64,000 nucleotides of DNA from Phytoactinopolyspora halotolerans (GCF_010550675.1 NZ_JAAGOA010000022.1:62001-126000), one strand, 5' to 3'; positions 17,005-27,343 are shown, numbered from the stretch's first letter. Notes: generated from the letters alone by a model not told the origin. Made by a program: numbers and translations.

Positions 17005-18042
17005 CTAGGACACCGCGTACAGCACCGGCCTGTCCTCCAGCTTGATCGGGACCCGGGAACCGGTGCCCATCGACCATACTGCAGCCTCAGAGATGGTTGT
17101 GGCGACGTAGCCGTCCCACGAAGTCGGCCCGGTGGCGCCGCCCTTTGCGGCGGCGTCGACCCACGCCTGTAGCTCGACGTCGTACGCCTGCCGGAAGCGA
17201 TCGCGCCAGTCCATGGCAATCAGCGCCGTCACACCTCCAGACTGGCGAACAACGACATTGCCGGCCTGCGGCAGCTCGACCGTGCCCGATTCGCCGACCA
17301 CCTCCGCGCGGATGTCGTAGCCGTACTGGATATTGACCGACGTCTCGACATCGATCAGCACACCACCCGCTGTCTCCAGCAGGATCAGCAGTGGATCCTG
17401 CACGTCACGGCCATGGCCATTGGCGCGCGGCTTGAGTACCCGCACGGCAACGATCTCGTCGTCGAGCAACCAGCGCACGATGTCGAACTCGTGCACGGCG
17501 CTATCGGTGATGGCCATATCAGCGACGAAATGACCCGGCACGGAGGCGTTCCGATGCGCACAGTGCACCAGCAGCGGCGCCCCGATCGTCCCGGCGTCCA
17601 CCGCCCGCTTGAGCTGCGCGAACGCCGTGTCGTAGCGGCGCATGAAGCCCACCTGCACCATCCGGCGCCCGATCGCCGCCTCGGCCTCCACGATCCGCAG
17701 GCATTCCTTCGCCGAAGGCGCGAGCGGCTTCTCGCAGAAGACCGGCTTGCCGGCGGCCAGGCAGGCCAGCACGTACTGCTCGTGAGTGGCACCCCAGGAG
17801 GCGACGACGACGGCGTCCACCTCGCCGTCGCGGACCAGGTCCTCGCCGGAGTCATGGACGCGGGCGCCCGGCGCCACGTCGGCCACGGCACGCGCGCGTT
17901 CGGCGTCGACGTCCGTCACCGCACTCACCCGGCAACCGGATAGCGTGCTCGTGAGCCGCCGGACGTGGTCCTCGCCGATCATCCCGGTACCGATGACACC
18001 GACTCGCAACACACCCGTCGCGTCCACGGTCACGGAACCCAC
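17005..18042 (-). CDS. iolG: Inositol 2-dehydrogenase (Gfo/Idh/MocA family)
   Basis: This 345-residue enzyme has GVIGTGMIGEDH at the start of the Rossmann domain, the EKP motif (PVFCEKPLAPS) and the DSAVHEFDIVRWLL active-site helix typical of myo-inositol dehydrogenases. It should oxidise myo-inositol to 2-keto-myo-inositol with NAD. The GTG at 18042 overlaps the upstream iolE-like gene by 13 bases. It is the last gene of the inositol operon. A second Gfo/Idh/MocA gene starts the same operon, so one of the two may act on scyllo- or D-chiro-inositol. Confidence 0.9.
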   Translation of the reverse strand: MGSVTVDATGVLRVGVIGTGMIGEDHVRRLTSTLSGCRVSAVTDVDAERARAVADVAPGARVHDSGEDLVRDGEVDAVVVASWGATHEQYVLACLAAGKPVFCEKPLAPSAKECLRIVEAEAAIGRRMVQVGFMRRYDTAFAQLKRAVDAGTIGAPLLVHCAHRNASVPGHFVADMAITDSAVHEFDIVRWLLDDEIVAVRVLKPRANGHGRDVQDPLLILLETAGGVLIDVETSVNIQYGYDIRAEVVGESGTVELPQAGNVVVRQSGGVTALIAMDWRDRFRQAYDVELQAWVDAAAKGGATGPTSWDGYVATTISEAAVWSMGTGSRVPIKLEDRPVLYAVS

Positions 18043-18941
18043 CGACGTAGGACATCGCGGTTACGACGCTGATCCTCCATCGCCTGTCCGGGCGGGTCGG
18101 ACGGCGACGGAACGACGTCCTGCTCCACGACGAGCCAGCCGCTGAAACCGTCGGCGATCACGCCGTCCATGAACGACGCCAGGTCGAGGTCGCCGGCGCC
18201 GAGCGCGACGAACGCCTTGCGCTCCCAGACGGCCCGCATCCCCGCACGCTCGCGCACCACGTCGTCCAGCACGGCCCGCCGCACATCCTTCACATGCAGG
18301 TGATTGATCCGGTCCCGCCAGCGACGCCAGCCGTCCACCGGGTCTCCCCCGCCGATGATCAGGTGACCGCTGTCCAGAGTCAGATCCACGTCGGTGCGGT
18401 CGAGGAACTCGTCGATCTCCTCCGGTGTCTCGACGTGTGTGCAGGCGTGGTGGTGGAACGTCGGCTCCAGCCCGGCGGCGCGGATCCGTACCGCCGCCCG
18501 CTCGACATTCCTCGCGAGCCGGTCCCACCCCGCGCCGTCGAGCATGAGCTCCTGCCCGCCGCCCGGGTTGGCCCTCCGGGCCTCGGATCCCGCATCCGCC
18601 AACGTCGGGAGCGGAGCCCGCTCCGGGTCTGCCTCGGCCGCCGCGGCGAAGATCTCCAACGCGTCGTCGAGCCCTTTCAACGACGCGTCGAACTCGCCGT
18701 CGTCGCCGGTGGTGAACGGCATGTCGAACCAGCCGCCGGCCAGGCCCAGTCCGTGCTCACGCAGCCGCCGCTGCAGGGCGTCGCCGCGGCCCAGCCATCC
18801 GACGGGACCGAGGTCGATGCCGTCGTAACCCGCGTCGCGCAACGGGGCCAAGATCGTCTCCGGCTCGGGGAACTCCTGGTCAGTGGTGAGCTCGAAGATG
18901 CCGAAGCTCACCGGAGCGTTGGCTATGCCTGTGATCGCCAT
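18030..18941 (-). CDS. iolE: Inosose dehydratase-like TIM-barrel protein (IolE family)
   Basis: This 303-residue barrel protein has HHHACTHVETPEEIDEFL, DSGHLIIGGGDP and a C-terminal WLVVEQD, all typical of 2-keto-myo-inositol dehydratases. It should convert 2-keto-myo-inositol to the diketo compound used by IolD. GGAGGCAG precedes the ATG at 18941. It overlaps iolG and lies 81 bases after iolA, consistent with one operon. An isomerase of the IolI/IolH type is the main alternative. Confidence 0.85.
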   Translation of the reverse strand: MAITGIANAPVSFGIFELTTDQEFPEPETILAPLRDAGYDGIDLGPVGWLGRGDALQRRLREHGLGLAGGWFDMPFTTGDDGEFDASLKGLDDALEIFAAAAEADPERAPLPTLADAGSEARRANPGGGQELMLDGAGWDRLARNVERAAVRIRAAGLEPTFHHHACTHVETPEEIDEFLDRTDVDLTLDSGHLIIGGGDPVDGWRRWRDRINHLHVKDVRRAVLDDVVRERAGMRAVWERKAFVALGAGDLDLASFMDGVIADGFSGWLVVEQDVVPSPSDPPGQAMEDQRRNRDVLRRWVP

Positions 18942-19022
18942 CAGAATCTGCCTCCGGGCCGTCGCCGACGACGGCTTTCAAGACTCGAGGTGGAAGGTTC
19001 GGGACACGCGTCCGGACAACGA

Positions 19023-20528
<1,506 letters not shown>

Positions 20529-20544
20529 ATCCCTCTCTCCAAGC

Positions 20545-20602
20545 CTCATGATCATCGAGGATGTGTGGGGCTATGGCACGCCGGATCCTCGATGATCATG
20601 AG
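20545..20602. repeat. Intergenic palindrome between iolD and iolA
   Basis: CTCATGATCATCGAGGAT (20545-20562) and its exact reverse complement (20585-20602) form 18-base arms around 22 bases that include GCTAT. It begins 12 bases after the iolD stop and ends 16 bases before the iolA start. In RNA it would form a very stable hairpin that could mark an mRNA processing or stability point, or attenuate read-through. Confidence 0.9.
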
Positions 20603-20614
20603 CCGTGCCGGTCC

Positions 20615-22507
20615 TTATAGGTACGGGCGTTGCGCCGTCTTGTGGTCGTCGTAGGTCTTGCGCGCGTCGCGGGTGGCGTCCAGCTCGGCCACCTCGGCGA
20701 CGGGCACGTCCCACCAGGACTCGCTGTCCGGGGCGGGCACCATCGGGTCGGTGTCGATGTGCACCATGAACGGGCCGGTCGCCTCCCGCGCCTGGCGCAG
20801 CGCGGCGCGGAACTCGTCGACGCCGCTGGCGCGCAGCACCTGCACGCCGAGGCTGGCGGCGTTGGCGGCGAGATCGACCGGGAGCGTCTCCCCGTCGAGT
20901 CTTCCGGTCGCCGCGTCGCGGTACCGGTACTTGGTGCCGAACCGCTCGACGCCGACCTCCTCGGAGAGCGCACCGATCGACTGGAAGCCGTGGTTCTGCA
21001 CCAGGACCACGATGATCTTGATACCCTCCTGGACGGCGGTGACCAGTTCCTGCGCCATCATCAGGTATGAGCCGTCGCCGACCATCACGTAGACGTCGCG
21101 GTCGTCGTCCGCGGAGAGCGCCGCCATCTTGGCACCCAGCCCGCCGGCGATCTCGTAGCCCATGCAGGAGTAGCCGTACTCGACGTGGTACCCCTTGGGG
21201 TCTCGAGTGCGCCAGAGTTTGTGCAGGTCGCCTGGCATCGAGCCGGCCGCGCAGATCACCACGTCGCGCGGGCGCGACACGTCGTTCACCGCGCCGATGA
21301 TCTCCGACTGCGCCGGCAGCGGGCCATGACCGAGGTGGTACGCCGCCTCGACGGTGCGGTCCCACTCGGCGGCCAGCGACGACGCCCGCTCACGGTACTC
21401 GGCGCCGGTGTCGTAGCCGGTCAGAGCATCGGTGAGGGCGACGAGCGCCTCCCGGGCGTCGGCGACGACGGGCACACCCGCGTGCTTGGCACCGTCGAGG
21501 CCGGTGATGTTGATGTTGACGAAGCGCACGCCAGGGTGCTGGAAGGCGGTGCGGGACGCCGTCGTGAAGTCGCTGTAGCGGGTGCCGATGCCGATGACGA
21601 CGTCGGCCTCGCGGGCGATCCGGTTGGCCGCCGTCGTTCCCGTGCTGCCGACCGCGCCCAGGGCGAGCGGGTGATCGTACGGCAGCGAACCCTTGCCGGC
21701 CTGGCTCTCCCCGACCGGGATACCGGTCGCCTCGCAGAACTCGCGCAGCGCGTCAGTGGCCTCGCTATAGATGACGCCGCCGCCCGCGACCACCATCGGC
21801 CGCTCAGCGGACCGGATGATCTCGACGGCGCGGGCCAGCGCGGCCGGCTCCGGCACCGGGCGCGGCACGTGCCAGACCCGGCGCTGGAACAGCTCCACCG
21901 GCCAGTCATGGGCCTCGGCCTGCACGTCCTGCGGAATCGCGACGGTGGCGGCGCCGGTCTCGGCCGGATCGGTGAGCACCCGCATCGCGCCGAGCAGCGC
22001 GGCCGGCAGCTGCTCCGGGCGCCACACTCGGTCGAAGAACCTCGATACCGGGCGGAAGACGTCGTTGACCGAGACGTCGTAGCCGGCCGGGCTCTCCAGT
22101 TCCTGCAGCACCGGGCTGGCGACGCGGGTGGCGAAGATATCGCCGGGTAGCAGCAGCACCGGCAGCCGGTTGATGGTGGCCAGCGCCGCGCCGGTCACCA
22201 TGTTCGTCGCCCCGGGGCCGATCGAGGCTGTGCAGGCCATCGTCGACAGCCGGTTGCGCATCCGGGCGAACGCGCTGGAGGCGTGCACCATGCCCTGTTC
22301 GTTGCGGGCCTGCCGGTAGACCAGCGCGCCGGGATCGGAGACCTCCGCCTCCAGCAGCGCCTGCCCCAGTCCGGCGACGTTGCCGTGGCCGAAGATGCCG
22401 AAGCAGCCCTCGAAGAACTTGTGCTCCACGCCGTCGCGCTCGGTGTACTGCTGCGCGAGGAACCGCACGGTCGCCTGCCCGACCGTCAGCCGCACCGTTT
22501 CACTCAC
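20615..22507 (-). CDS. iolD: 3D-(3,5/4)-trihydroxycyclohexane-1,2-dione hydrolase
   Basis: This 630-residue thiamine-diphosphate enzyme has IolD features: an N-terminal ThDP-binding domain with HKFFEGCFGIFGHGNVAGLG, a central domain with VVAGGGVIYS, and a C-terminal ThDP motif MVGDGSYLMM...VQNHGFQS. It hydrolyses the cyclic trione intermediate to 5-deoxy-D-glucuronate. The ATG at 22507 is 22 bases inside the palindrome at 22530-22589 on the upstream side, with GGAGTAACGG before it. Length matches the family. Confidence 0.95.
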   Translation of the reverse strand: MSETVRLTVGQATVRFLAQQYTERDGVEHKFFEGCFGIFGHGNVAGLGQALLEAEVSDPGALVYRQARNEQGMVHASSAFARMRNRLSTMACTASIGPGATNMVTGAALATINRLPVLLLPGDIFATRVASPVLQELESPAGYDVSVNDVFRPVSRFFDRVWRPEQLPAALLGAMRVLTDPAETGAATVAIPQDVQAEAHDWPVELFQRRVWHVPRPVPEPAALARAVEIIRSAERPMVVAGGGVIYSEATDALREFCEATGIPVGESQAGKGSLPYDHPLALGAVGSTGTTAANRIAREADVVIGIGTRYSDFTTASRTAFQHPGVRFVNINITGLDGAKHAGVPVVADAREALVALTDALTGYDTGAEYRERASSLAAEWDRTVEAAYHLGHGPLPAQSEIIGAVNDVSRPRDVVICAAGSMPGDLHKLWRTRDPKGYHVEYGYSCMGYEIAGGLGAKMAALSADDDRDVYVMVGDGSYLMMAQELVTAVQEGIKIIVVLVQNHGFQSIGALSEEVGVERFGTKYRYRDAATGRLDGETLPVDLAANAASLGVQVLRASGVDEFRAALRQAREATGPFMVHIDTDPMVPAPDSESWWDVPVAEVAELDATRDARKTYDDHKTAQRPYL

Positions 22508-22529
22508 AACCGTTACTCCTTCTCTCGTC

Positions 22530-22589
22530 CCCCATGATCATCGAGGATCTCGGGGGGCATAGCACCGCGGATCCTCGATGATCATGGGG
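22530..22589. repeat. Intergenic palindrome at the iolB-iolD joint
   Basis: Left arm 22530-22549 (CCCCATGATCATC then GAGGATC) and right arm 22570-22589 are perfect 20-base reverse complements around 20 bases. The iolB stop codon lies inside the right arm. The arm core is identical to that of the palindrome at 20545, and the loop again holds a GCTAT sequence (on the other strand). Confidence 0.92.
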
Positions 22590-23511
22590 AGCTGAGGGGT
22601 AGGCGTGGGTCCGGATCCTGCCGTTCCCACTCGCCACGGACCCAGGCGTGCGCCGGGTCGTCGCAGATCAGCCATTCCCGCTTCTCCCCCGGCCCGGACA
22701 TCACGTTCAGGTAGTACATGTGGTAGCCGGGCGCCGCCACCGACGGGCCGTGCCAGCCGTGCGGGATCAGCACGACGTCGCCGGTGCGCACCTCCTCCAG
22801 CACCTCGATCGGCCGCTCCGGCGTGCCGTACACGCGGTGGAATCCGAACCCGTGGCGCTGCGTGGTCCCCCGGCTCGCCGCTCCCGCGTCGCCCGGGCCG
22901 TCGGAGATCTCGAAGTAGTAGATCTCCTCCAGGACCGACTCCTCACCCGGGCGGTCCTCGTCGTGCTTGTGCGCCGGGTACGACGACCAGTTGCCCGCCG
23001 GCGTGATGACCTCCACCGCGATCAGCCGGTCCGCGTCGAACGTGTGCGCCGAACCGAAGTTGTTCACCTGCCGCGTCGAGTTGCCGGAGCCGCGGATCTC
23101 GACCGGCACGTCCTCGGCGGGCCGGTACCGCGCCGGCAGCCGGTTGGTGCAGCGCGCCGCCGGCAGCGCGAACCGCCCGGGCCCGTCCGTGCCGGTCGAG
23201 GTGATGGTGACCTCGGCGTCGCGCGGGACGTACACCGAGTCGGTGACCCGGTTGAAGACGTTGTCCCGGCCACCCACGGTGAACTCCTCGCCGTCGCAGA
23301 CCACGGTGCAGGAACCGGACAGCGGAAGAACGAACATCTCCTCGTCGCCGGTGTTGAACGCGTGCTTCTCACCCGGCGCGAGCTCCACGATCCGCAGCGA
23401 CGAGTACCCCAGGGGCCCGTCACTCGCCGGGTTCACGTCGAGCGCGTACGGGCCGGAGCTCGCCGCACCCGCCGGCAGGTAATACTCGTTCCTCGTCACG
23501 TCGCTACCCAT
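22582..23511 (-). CDS. iolB: 5-deoxy-glucuronate isomerase
   Basis: This 309-residue protein is a two-cupin IolB: the second cupin holds SSYPAHKHDEDRPGEESVLEEIYYFE with the His/Glu metal ligands, and HGFGFHRVY and IPHGWHGP follow. It isomerises 5-deoxy-glucuronate to 5-dehydro-2-deoxy-D-gluconate. ATG at 23511 has no clear ribosome-binding site; the GTG 15 bases later is an alternative. Its stop codon is within the palindrome at 22530-22589. A 247-base gap separates it from the aldolase gene. Confidence 0.94.
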   Translation of the reverse strand: MGSDVTRNEYYLPAGAASSGPYALDVNPASDGPLGYSSLRIVELAPGEKHAFNTGDEEMFVLPLSGSCTVVCDGEEFTVGGRDNVFNRVTDSVYVPRDAEVTITSTGTDGPGRFALPAARCTNRLPARYRPAEDVPVEIRGSGNSTRQVNNFGSAHTFDADRLIAVEVITPAGNWSSYPAHKHDEDRPGEESVLEEIYYFEISDGPGDAGAASRGTTQRHGFGFHRVYGTPERPIEVLEEVRTGDVVLIPHGWHGPSVAAPGYHMYYLNVMSGPGEKREWLICDDPAHAWVRGEWERQDPDPRLPLSSP

Positions 23512-23534
23512 CTGTGCGCCATCTCGTCATCTCC

Positions 23535-23564
23535 TCACCGGCTCACCGGCTCACCGGCTCACCG
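23535..23564. repeat. Tandem 8-bp repeat upstream of iolB
   Basis: TCACCGGC is repeated three times with a fourth partial copy, 24 to 53 bases upstream of the iolB start. It may vary in length by slippage and so alter spacing in the leader. Confidence 0.75.
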
Positions 23565-23619
23565 ACAGCCGCTACGCCACCGGCTACCACCACACAAACC
23601 TGTCACCGCCACCTCGCCG

Positions 23620-23667
23620 GAGCAACTGACATGCCTTGCGGTCGCGATCACGACCACGATGTCGTTT
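23620..23667 (-). repeat. Dispersed imperfect repeat, copy 2
   Basis: On the minus strand this reads AACGACATCGTGGTC then GATCGCGACC, matching copy 1 at 8645-8692 at about 36 of 46 positions. It lies in the gap between the aldolase gene and iolB. Confidence 0.5.
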
Positions 23668-23758
23668 CCTCCGCTGAGGAACCGATGGCCGGGTGCGAAG
23701 GCGGGCGCCCGGCCGGACGGCGCATCGTTCACGCTACGCGGCATCTCGCTCGTACCTC

Positions 23759-24646
23759 TCAGAGCAGGCTGACGGCGGTGTCGACCGCACCCGCGACGTC
23801 GCCGTCCGGCGGGTAGAGCAAGGTCCGGCCGACGACGAGTCCCATCGCAGTCGGCAGGCGCAGCACCTTCTCCCAACGACGGAACGCCGCATCCGGGTCG
23901 TCCGGCACCTCACCGCCCAGCAGCACCGCCGGCAGCGTCGACGCCGCCAGCACGCGCTCCATGCCGTCCGGATCGTCGTCGACGACGGGCAACTTCAGCC
24001 AGGTGTAGGCCGAGGTGGTGCCGAGCCCGGCCGCGACCGTCACGGAGCGGACGACGGCCTCGGTGGAGAGGTCGTTCTGAACCCGCCCGTCGACCCGGCG
24101 CGAGATGAACGGCTCGACCATCGCCACCCGGCGTCGTGCCGCCAGCTCGGAGACCGCCCGGGCGCAGGATTCCATGGTCGACGCGGTGGCGGGATCCTCG
24201 GGATCGATGCGCAAGAGCATCTTGCCCATCTCGAAGCCCATCGCGCCGATGGTGGCCGCGTCGTACCCGGTGAACCGGTCGTCGATCTCGAACGTCGTCC
24301 CGGCCAGGCCACCCCGGTTCATCGACCCGACCACGACCTTCCCGTCCAGGGCGCCGAGCAGGAGCAGGTCCTCCAGCAGGTCCGCGGTGCCGAGCACGCC
24401 GTTCACGCCGGGCCGGTCCAGCGCCACCAGGAGCCGATCGATCAGACCGGCGCGGTCCGCCATCGCGGTGGCGTCGGATCCGGCGCGCAGCGATCCGCGG
24501 GCCGGGTGGTCCGCGGCGATCACCATCAGCTTGCCCGACGGTCCGACCAGGCTGTCCGGGCGCACGCGCCGCGCGGCCGCCTCGGCGATGGCATCGGGGC
24601 GAGTGGTGCGTGCCCGCACGATGGTCTCGAGTCGGTCAACGGACAT
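23759..24646 (-). CDS. Class I aldolase-like protein of the inositol operon (candidate DKGP aldolase)
   Basis: This 295-residue (beta/alpha)8 protein has MVIAADHPARGSL near residue 40, GVNGVLGTADLLEDLLLLGAL, FEMGKMLLRIDPEDP and AYTWLKLPVV, the pattern of the deoxyribose-phosphate-aldolase-like family found in actinobacterial iol clusters (Corynebacterium Cgl0158 type). It overlaps iolC by 11 bases. No standard class II IolJ is present, so I infer that this enzyme splits 2-deoxy-5-keto-gluconate 6-phosphate into DHAP and malonate semialdehyde. That activity is inferred from context. Confidence 0.85.
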   Translation of the reverse strand: MSVDRLETIVRARTTRPDAIAEAAARRVRPDSLVGPSGKLMVIAADHPARGSLRAGSDATAMADRAGLIDRLLVALDRPGVNGVLGTADLLEDLLLLGALDGKVVVGSMNRGGLAGTTFEIDDRFTGYDAATIGAMGFEMGKMLLRIDPEDPATASTMESCARAVSELAARRRVAMVEPFISRRVDGRVQNDLSTEAVVRSVTVAAGLGTTSAYTWLKLPVVDDDPDGMERVLAASTLPAVLLGGEVPDDPDAAFRRWEKVLRLPTAMGLVVGRTLLYPPDGDVAGAVDTAVSLL

Positions 24647-25607
24647 CGGCGTCTCCAGAAAGGCGTGCCTCGACCTCGTCGGTCGTGGGCATGGCGGATG
24701 AGCAGGCAAGGCGACCGGCGACGATGGCACCCGCGACGTTGGCGAACTGTACGGTGCGCTCCAGGTTCCAGCCGGCCAGCAGGCCGTGGCAGAGCGCCCC
24801 GCCGAACGCGTCGCCGGCACCGAGCCCGTTGACGACGTCGACCGGTGCGGGCGGCACTTCGTAGGTGCCGGTGTCGTCCGCGGCGAGCACACCCTTCGGG
24901 CCCTGTTTGACCACGGCGATGGCGATACCCAGGCCGCGCAGCGCCTCGGCGGCGGCCGCGGGTTCGCTGGTGCCGACCGCGGTGTGACACTCGTCGAGGT
25001 TCCCGACGGCGACGCTCACGTGCGGCAGCGCGCGCTGCACCTGTTCGCGCGCGGCCTCGCGGGATTCCCAGAACATCGGCCGGTAGTCGAGGTCCAGGAC
25101 GGTGACGCCGTTCCTGCCGCGCGCCTCCAGGGCCGCCAGCGTCGCCGAGCGGCTCGGCTCCTCGGACAGGCCGGTGACGGTCGCCCAGAACACGCCGGCG
25201 GAACGGATCGCGTCGTAGTCGAGTTCGTCGGCGCTGATCTGCATGTCCGGCGCGGGGGTGCGCCCGTAGAAGTAGAGCGGGAAGTCATCGGGCGGGAAGA
25301 TCTCGCAGAAGGTCACCGGCGTCTGCAGTCCGGGAACCGTGGTGACCATGTGGTCGTCGACGCTGAAGTCGCGCAGCGCCAAGTGGAGGAAGCGCCCGAA
25401 CGGATCGTCGCCGGTACGGGTGATGGTCGCGACGCGGCGGCCGTGCCGGGCGGCGGCGACGGCGACGTTCGTCGAGCTGCCGCCGAGGTATTTGCCGAAG
25501 CTCTCGACCTCCTCGATCCCGACGCCGATCTGCAGCGGATAGACGTCGACGCTGATCCGACCCATCGTGATGACTTCGTAGGGAGCGCTCGTCCCGTCGA
25601 CGCTCAT
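24636..25607 (-). CDS. iolC: 5-dehydro-2-deoxygluconokinase
   Basis: This 323-residue PfkB-family kinase has the N-terminal GKYLGGSSTNVAVAAARHG motif and the C-terminal NGLGAGDAFGGALCHGLL motif with the catalytic Asp. It phosphorylates 5-dehydro-2-deoxy-D-gluconate at O6. The ATG at 25607 overlaps the iolG stop as ATGA, and the stop overlaps the aldolase start. Gene order kinase-aldolase is typical of actinobacterial inositol operons. Confidence 0.93.
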   Translation of the reverse strand: MSVDGTSAPYEVITMGRISVDVYPLQIGVGIEEVESFGKYLGGSSTNVAVAAARHGRRVATITRTGDDPFGRFLHLALRDFSVDDHMVTTVPGLQTPVTFCEIFPPDDFPLYFYGRTPAPDMQISADELDYDAIRSAGVFWATVTGLSEEPSRSATLAALEARGRNGVTVLDLDYRPMFWESREAAREQVQRALPHVSVAVGNLDECHTAVGTSEPAAAAEALRGLGIAIAVVKQGPKGVLAADDTGTYEVPPAPVDVVNGLGAGDAFGGALCHGLLAGWNLERTVQFANVAGAIVAGRLACSSAMPTTDEVEARLSGDADVR

Positions 25608-26605
25608 GCTGCCCGCACCTCCTCGAGCCGGACCGGGCGGTGCTCCAGCCGGGAGCGGGTCGCGGCCTCGGAAATGTAGAACCCTTCGAGCGCGTCGGCG
25701 ACGGTGCACGGGCTGGGCAGCGTGCCACGCGCCACGTCGATGAACGCGTTGATCTCGGCTTCGTAGGCCGGCAGGAAGCGGGACCAGAACTCCCGGTACG
25801 GGGTGCCGCCCGGGAAGTTCACGTCGGGTTCGGCAGAGGTCAGCGCGGTGTTGTCATCCAGGCCGACCGCGTAGGTGGCCTCGGTTCCGGCGACCTCCAT
25901 GCGCACGTCGTAGCCGCCGCCGTTGTACCGGGAACCCTGGACGGTGGCGAGCGTGCCGTCGTCCAGCGTCAGCACGGCAGCGGACTGGTCGACGTCGTTC
26001 GCCTCGCCGAAGTACGACGCGCCGCGGTTGGCGCCGATCGCGTAGACCTCGACGACGTCGCGGTCGGTCACCCAACGCAGGATGTCGAAGTCGTGCACGT
26101 GGCAGTCCCGGAAGATGCCCCCGGAGTGCGGCACGTACCCGGCCGGCGGCGGCTCGGCGTCGGCGGTCACCATGTGCACCCGGCGCAGCTCACCGAGCTT
26201 GCCGGAGCGCAGCGCCTCGCGCGCGGCGGTGTAGCCGGCGTCGAAGCGGCGCATGAATCCGATCTGGTTCGGGATTCCGGCGCGCTCCACCTCGTCGCGC
26301 ACCCGGACCGTGCCGGCGATGTCCGGCGCGACCGGCTTCTCGCAGAACACCGGGAGCCCGGCTTGCGCGGCGGCGACGATCAGCTCCGCGTGCGCCGATG
26401 TGGCGGCGGCGATGACGACCGCGTCCACGTCCACGTAGGCGTCCTCCGGTGCGGCCACGGCGCGCACGCCGAGCTCGGCCGCGACCTGGGCCGCCCGATC
26501 GGCATCCACGTCCGCCAGCACCACGTCGGTGACGTCCGGGTGGTCACGGAGTACCTTGGCGTGTGACGCACCGATGCGCCCGACGCCGACCAAACCGATC
26601 CGCAT
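25604..26605 (-). CDS. iolG: Inositol 2-dehydrogenase (Gfo/Idh/MocA family), second copy
   Basis: This 333-residue enzyme begins with MRIGLVGVGRIGASH and has LPVFCEKPVAPD and GGIFRDCHVHDFDILRWV, close to inositol dehydrogenases. The ATG at 26605 was chosen because GGAGAGCGGGAG precedes it and the Rossmann motif starts there. It is the first gene of the operon. Compared with the copy at 17005, the active-site helix differs (RDCHVHDFD against DSAVHEFD), so substrate preference may differ. Confidence 0.92.
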   Translation of the reverse strand: MRIGLVGVGRIGASHAKVLRDHPDVTDVVLADVDADRAAQVAAELGVRAVAAPEDAYVDVDAVVIAAATSAHAELIVAAAQAGLPVFCEKPVAPDIAGTVRVRDEVERAGIPNQIGFMRRFDAGYTAAREALRSGKLGELRRVHMVTADAEPPPAGYVPHSGGIFRDCHVHDFDILRWVTDRDVVEVYAIGANRGASYFGEANDVDQSAAVLTLDDGTLATVQGSRYNGGGYDVRMEVAGTEATYAVGLDDNTALTSAEPDVNFPGGTPYREFWSRFLPAYEAEINAFIDVARGTLPSPCTVADALEGFYISEAATRSRLEHRPVRLEEVRAA

Positions 26606-26742
26606 GCTCCCGCTCTCCTGTCCCTGGCCTGCATCTACCCCTGGCGGTACCTCGCGTTGAGTCGCCGCACGAGCATCCGGTCGCAAGGTATGGACCGTTT
26701 GCGTGTGAGTCTGCTCTTCACCGGCGCCGCCGTCAACAGTTT

Positions 26743-26763
26743 GTCATTACATTCTTACATGAC
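26743..26763. promoter_or_regulatory. AT-rich inverted/direct repeat before the inositol operon
   Basis: GTCAT and ATGAC are inverted 5-base ends around an 11-base centre that also contains a direct repeat (TTACAT-TC-TTACAT). It stands out in GC-rich DNA and lies just upstream of a TTGACG (minus strand) that could be a -35 box. It is a reasonable operator candidate for an iol regulator, none of which is encoded nearby. Confidence 0.4.
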
Positions 26764-26811
26764 GTCGAATCCACCGCACAGTCCGGACCTCTAGTCTCGT
26801 CCGCGATCCCG

Positions 26812-26857
26812 CAGATCTCGCCTGCAACCGCCTACAGATCTCGCGTGCAACACCCTG
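26812..26857. repeat. Two tandem 23-bp repeats
   Basis: Units 26812-26834 and 26835-26857 both begin CAGATCTCG and share about 19 of 23 bases. Function unknown. Confidence 0.75.
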
Positions 26858-26959
26858 CAGGTGGGGACCAGTAGGCTCGGCTGCACGCAGATCACCCCTG
26901 GCGCATAGTCCAGCACGGCGCAGCTGACACGGATGCAGCACACCTGCTTGCCGAGCCGA

Positions 26960-26990
26960 TTGGGAACCTGGGTCGGAAACCTGGTAACCT
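26960..26990 (+). promoter_or_regulatory. Possible tRNA-Asn promoter
   Basis: TTGGGA (26960-26965) and TAACCT (26985-26990) resemble -35 and -10 boxes, 32 bases before the mature tRNA. The 19-base spacer is one or two bases longer than ideal. Confidence 0.35.
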
Positions 26991-27022
26991 TCTGCGTCGG
27001 CAGGCAAGTTCGGCCGATGCGA

Positions 27023-27098
27023 TCCCGCATAGCTCAATTGGCAGAGCATCTGACTGTTAATCAGAGGGTTCCTGGTTCGAGTCCAGGTGCGGGAGCCA
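27023..27098 (+). tRNA. tRNA-Asn (GTT)
   Basis: The sequence folds as a cloverleaf. The acceptor arm TCCCGCA pairs with TGCGGGA, the anticodon stem TCTGA/TCAGA encloses the loop CTGTTAA with anticodon GTT, and the T arm holds GGTTCGAGTCC. The 3' CCA (27096-27098) is encoded. No integrase gene or repeated tRNA 3' end is seen nearby. Confidence 0.97.
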
Positions 27099-27196
27099 CC
27101 ATCTACCAGGCATGATGGATGGCTTATCGATCATCTCCAGATCCCCCGGTGGACACAATGCACCGTAGGGGGTGCAGCCATACCGGAGGAGCCACC

Positions 27197-27343
27197 ATGC
27201 ACCGTCTGAGGAGCGCACCAGACCCGTGCCCGGTGGGAGCCTGGCACGTCGGTGGAGCCGTCACACGTCCATCCGATGGCGATCAGCATTCTGCCGACGG
27301 TCGCGTGCCCGTGCAGGCCCCCGGTTCACCCCTCGCGACCTGA
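27197..27343 (+). CDS. Possible small protein with a strong ribosome-binding site
   Basis: An ATG at 27197 follows GGAGGAGCCACC, an excellent ribosome-binding site, and the frame runs 48 codons. The peptide is rich in Pro, Ala and Asp and has no recognisable domain. A near copy of its first bases (ATGCACCGT) occurs 39 bases upstream. It may be a real small gene or chance. Confidence 0.3.
   Translation: MHRLRSAPDPCPVGAWHVGGAVTRPSDGDQHSADGRVPVQAPGSPLAT

Larger units (their letters stand above)
26606..27022. other. Leader region between the inositol operon and tRNA-Asn
   Basis: No gene is seen. The stretch holds the inositol operon promoter region on the minus strand (including the AT-rich box at 26743), a 23-bp tandem repeat (26812) and the tRNA promoter (26960). 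Confidence 0.6.
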
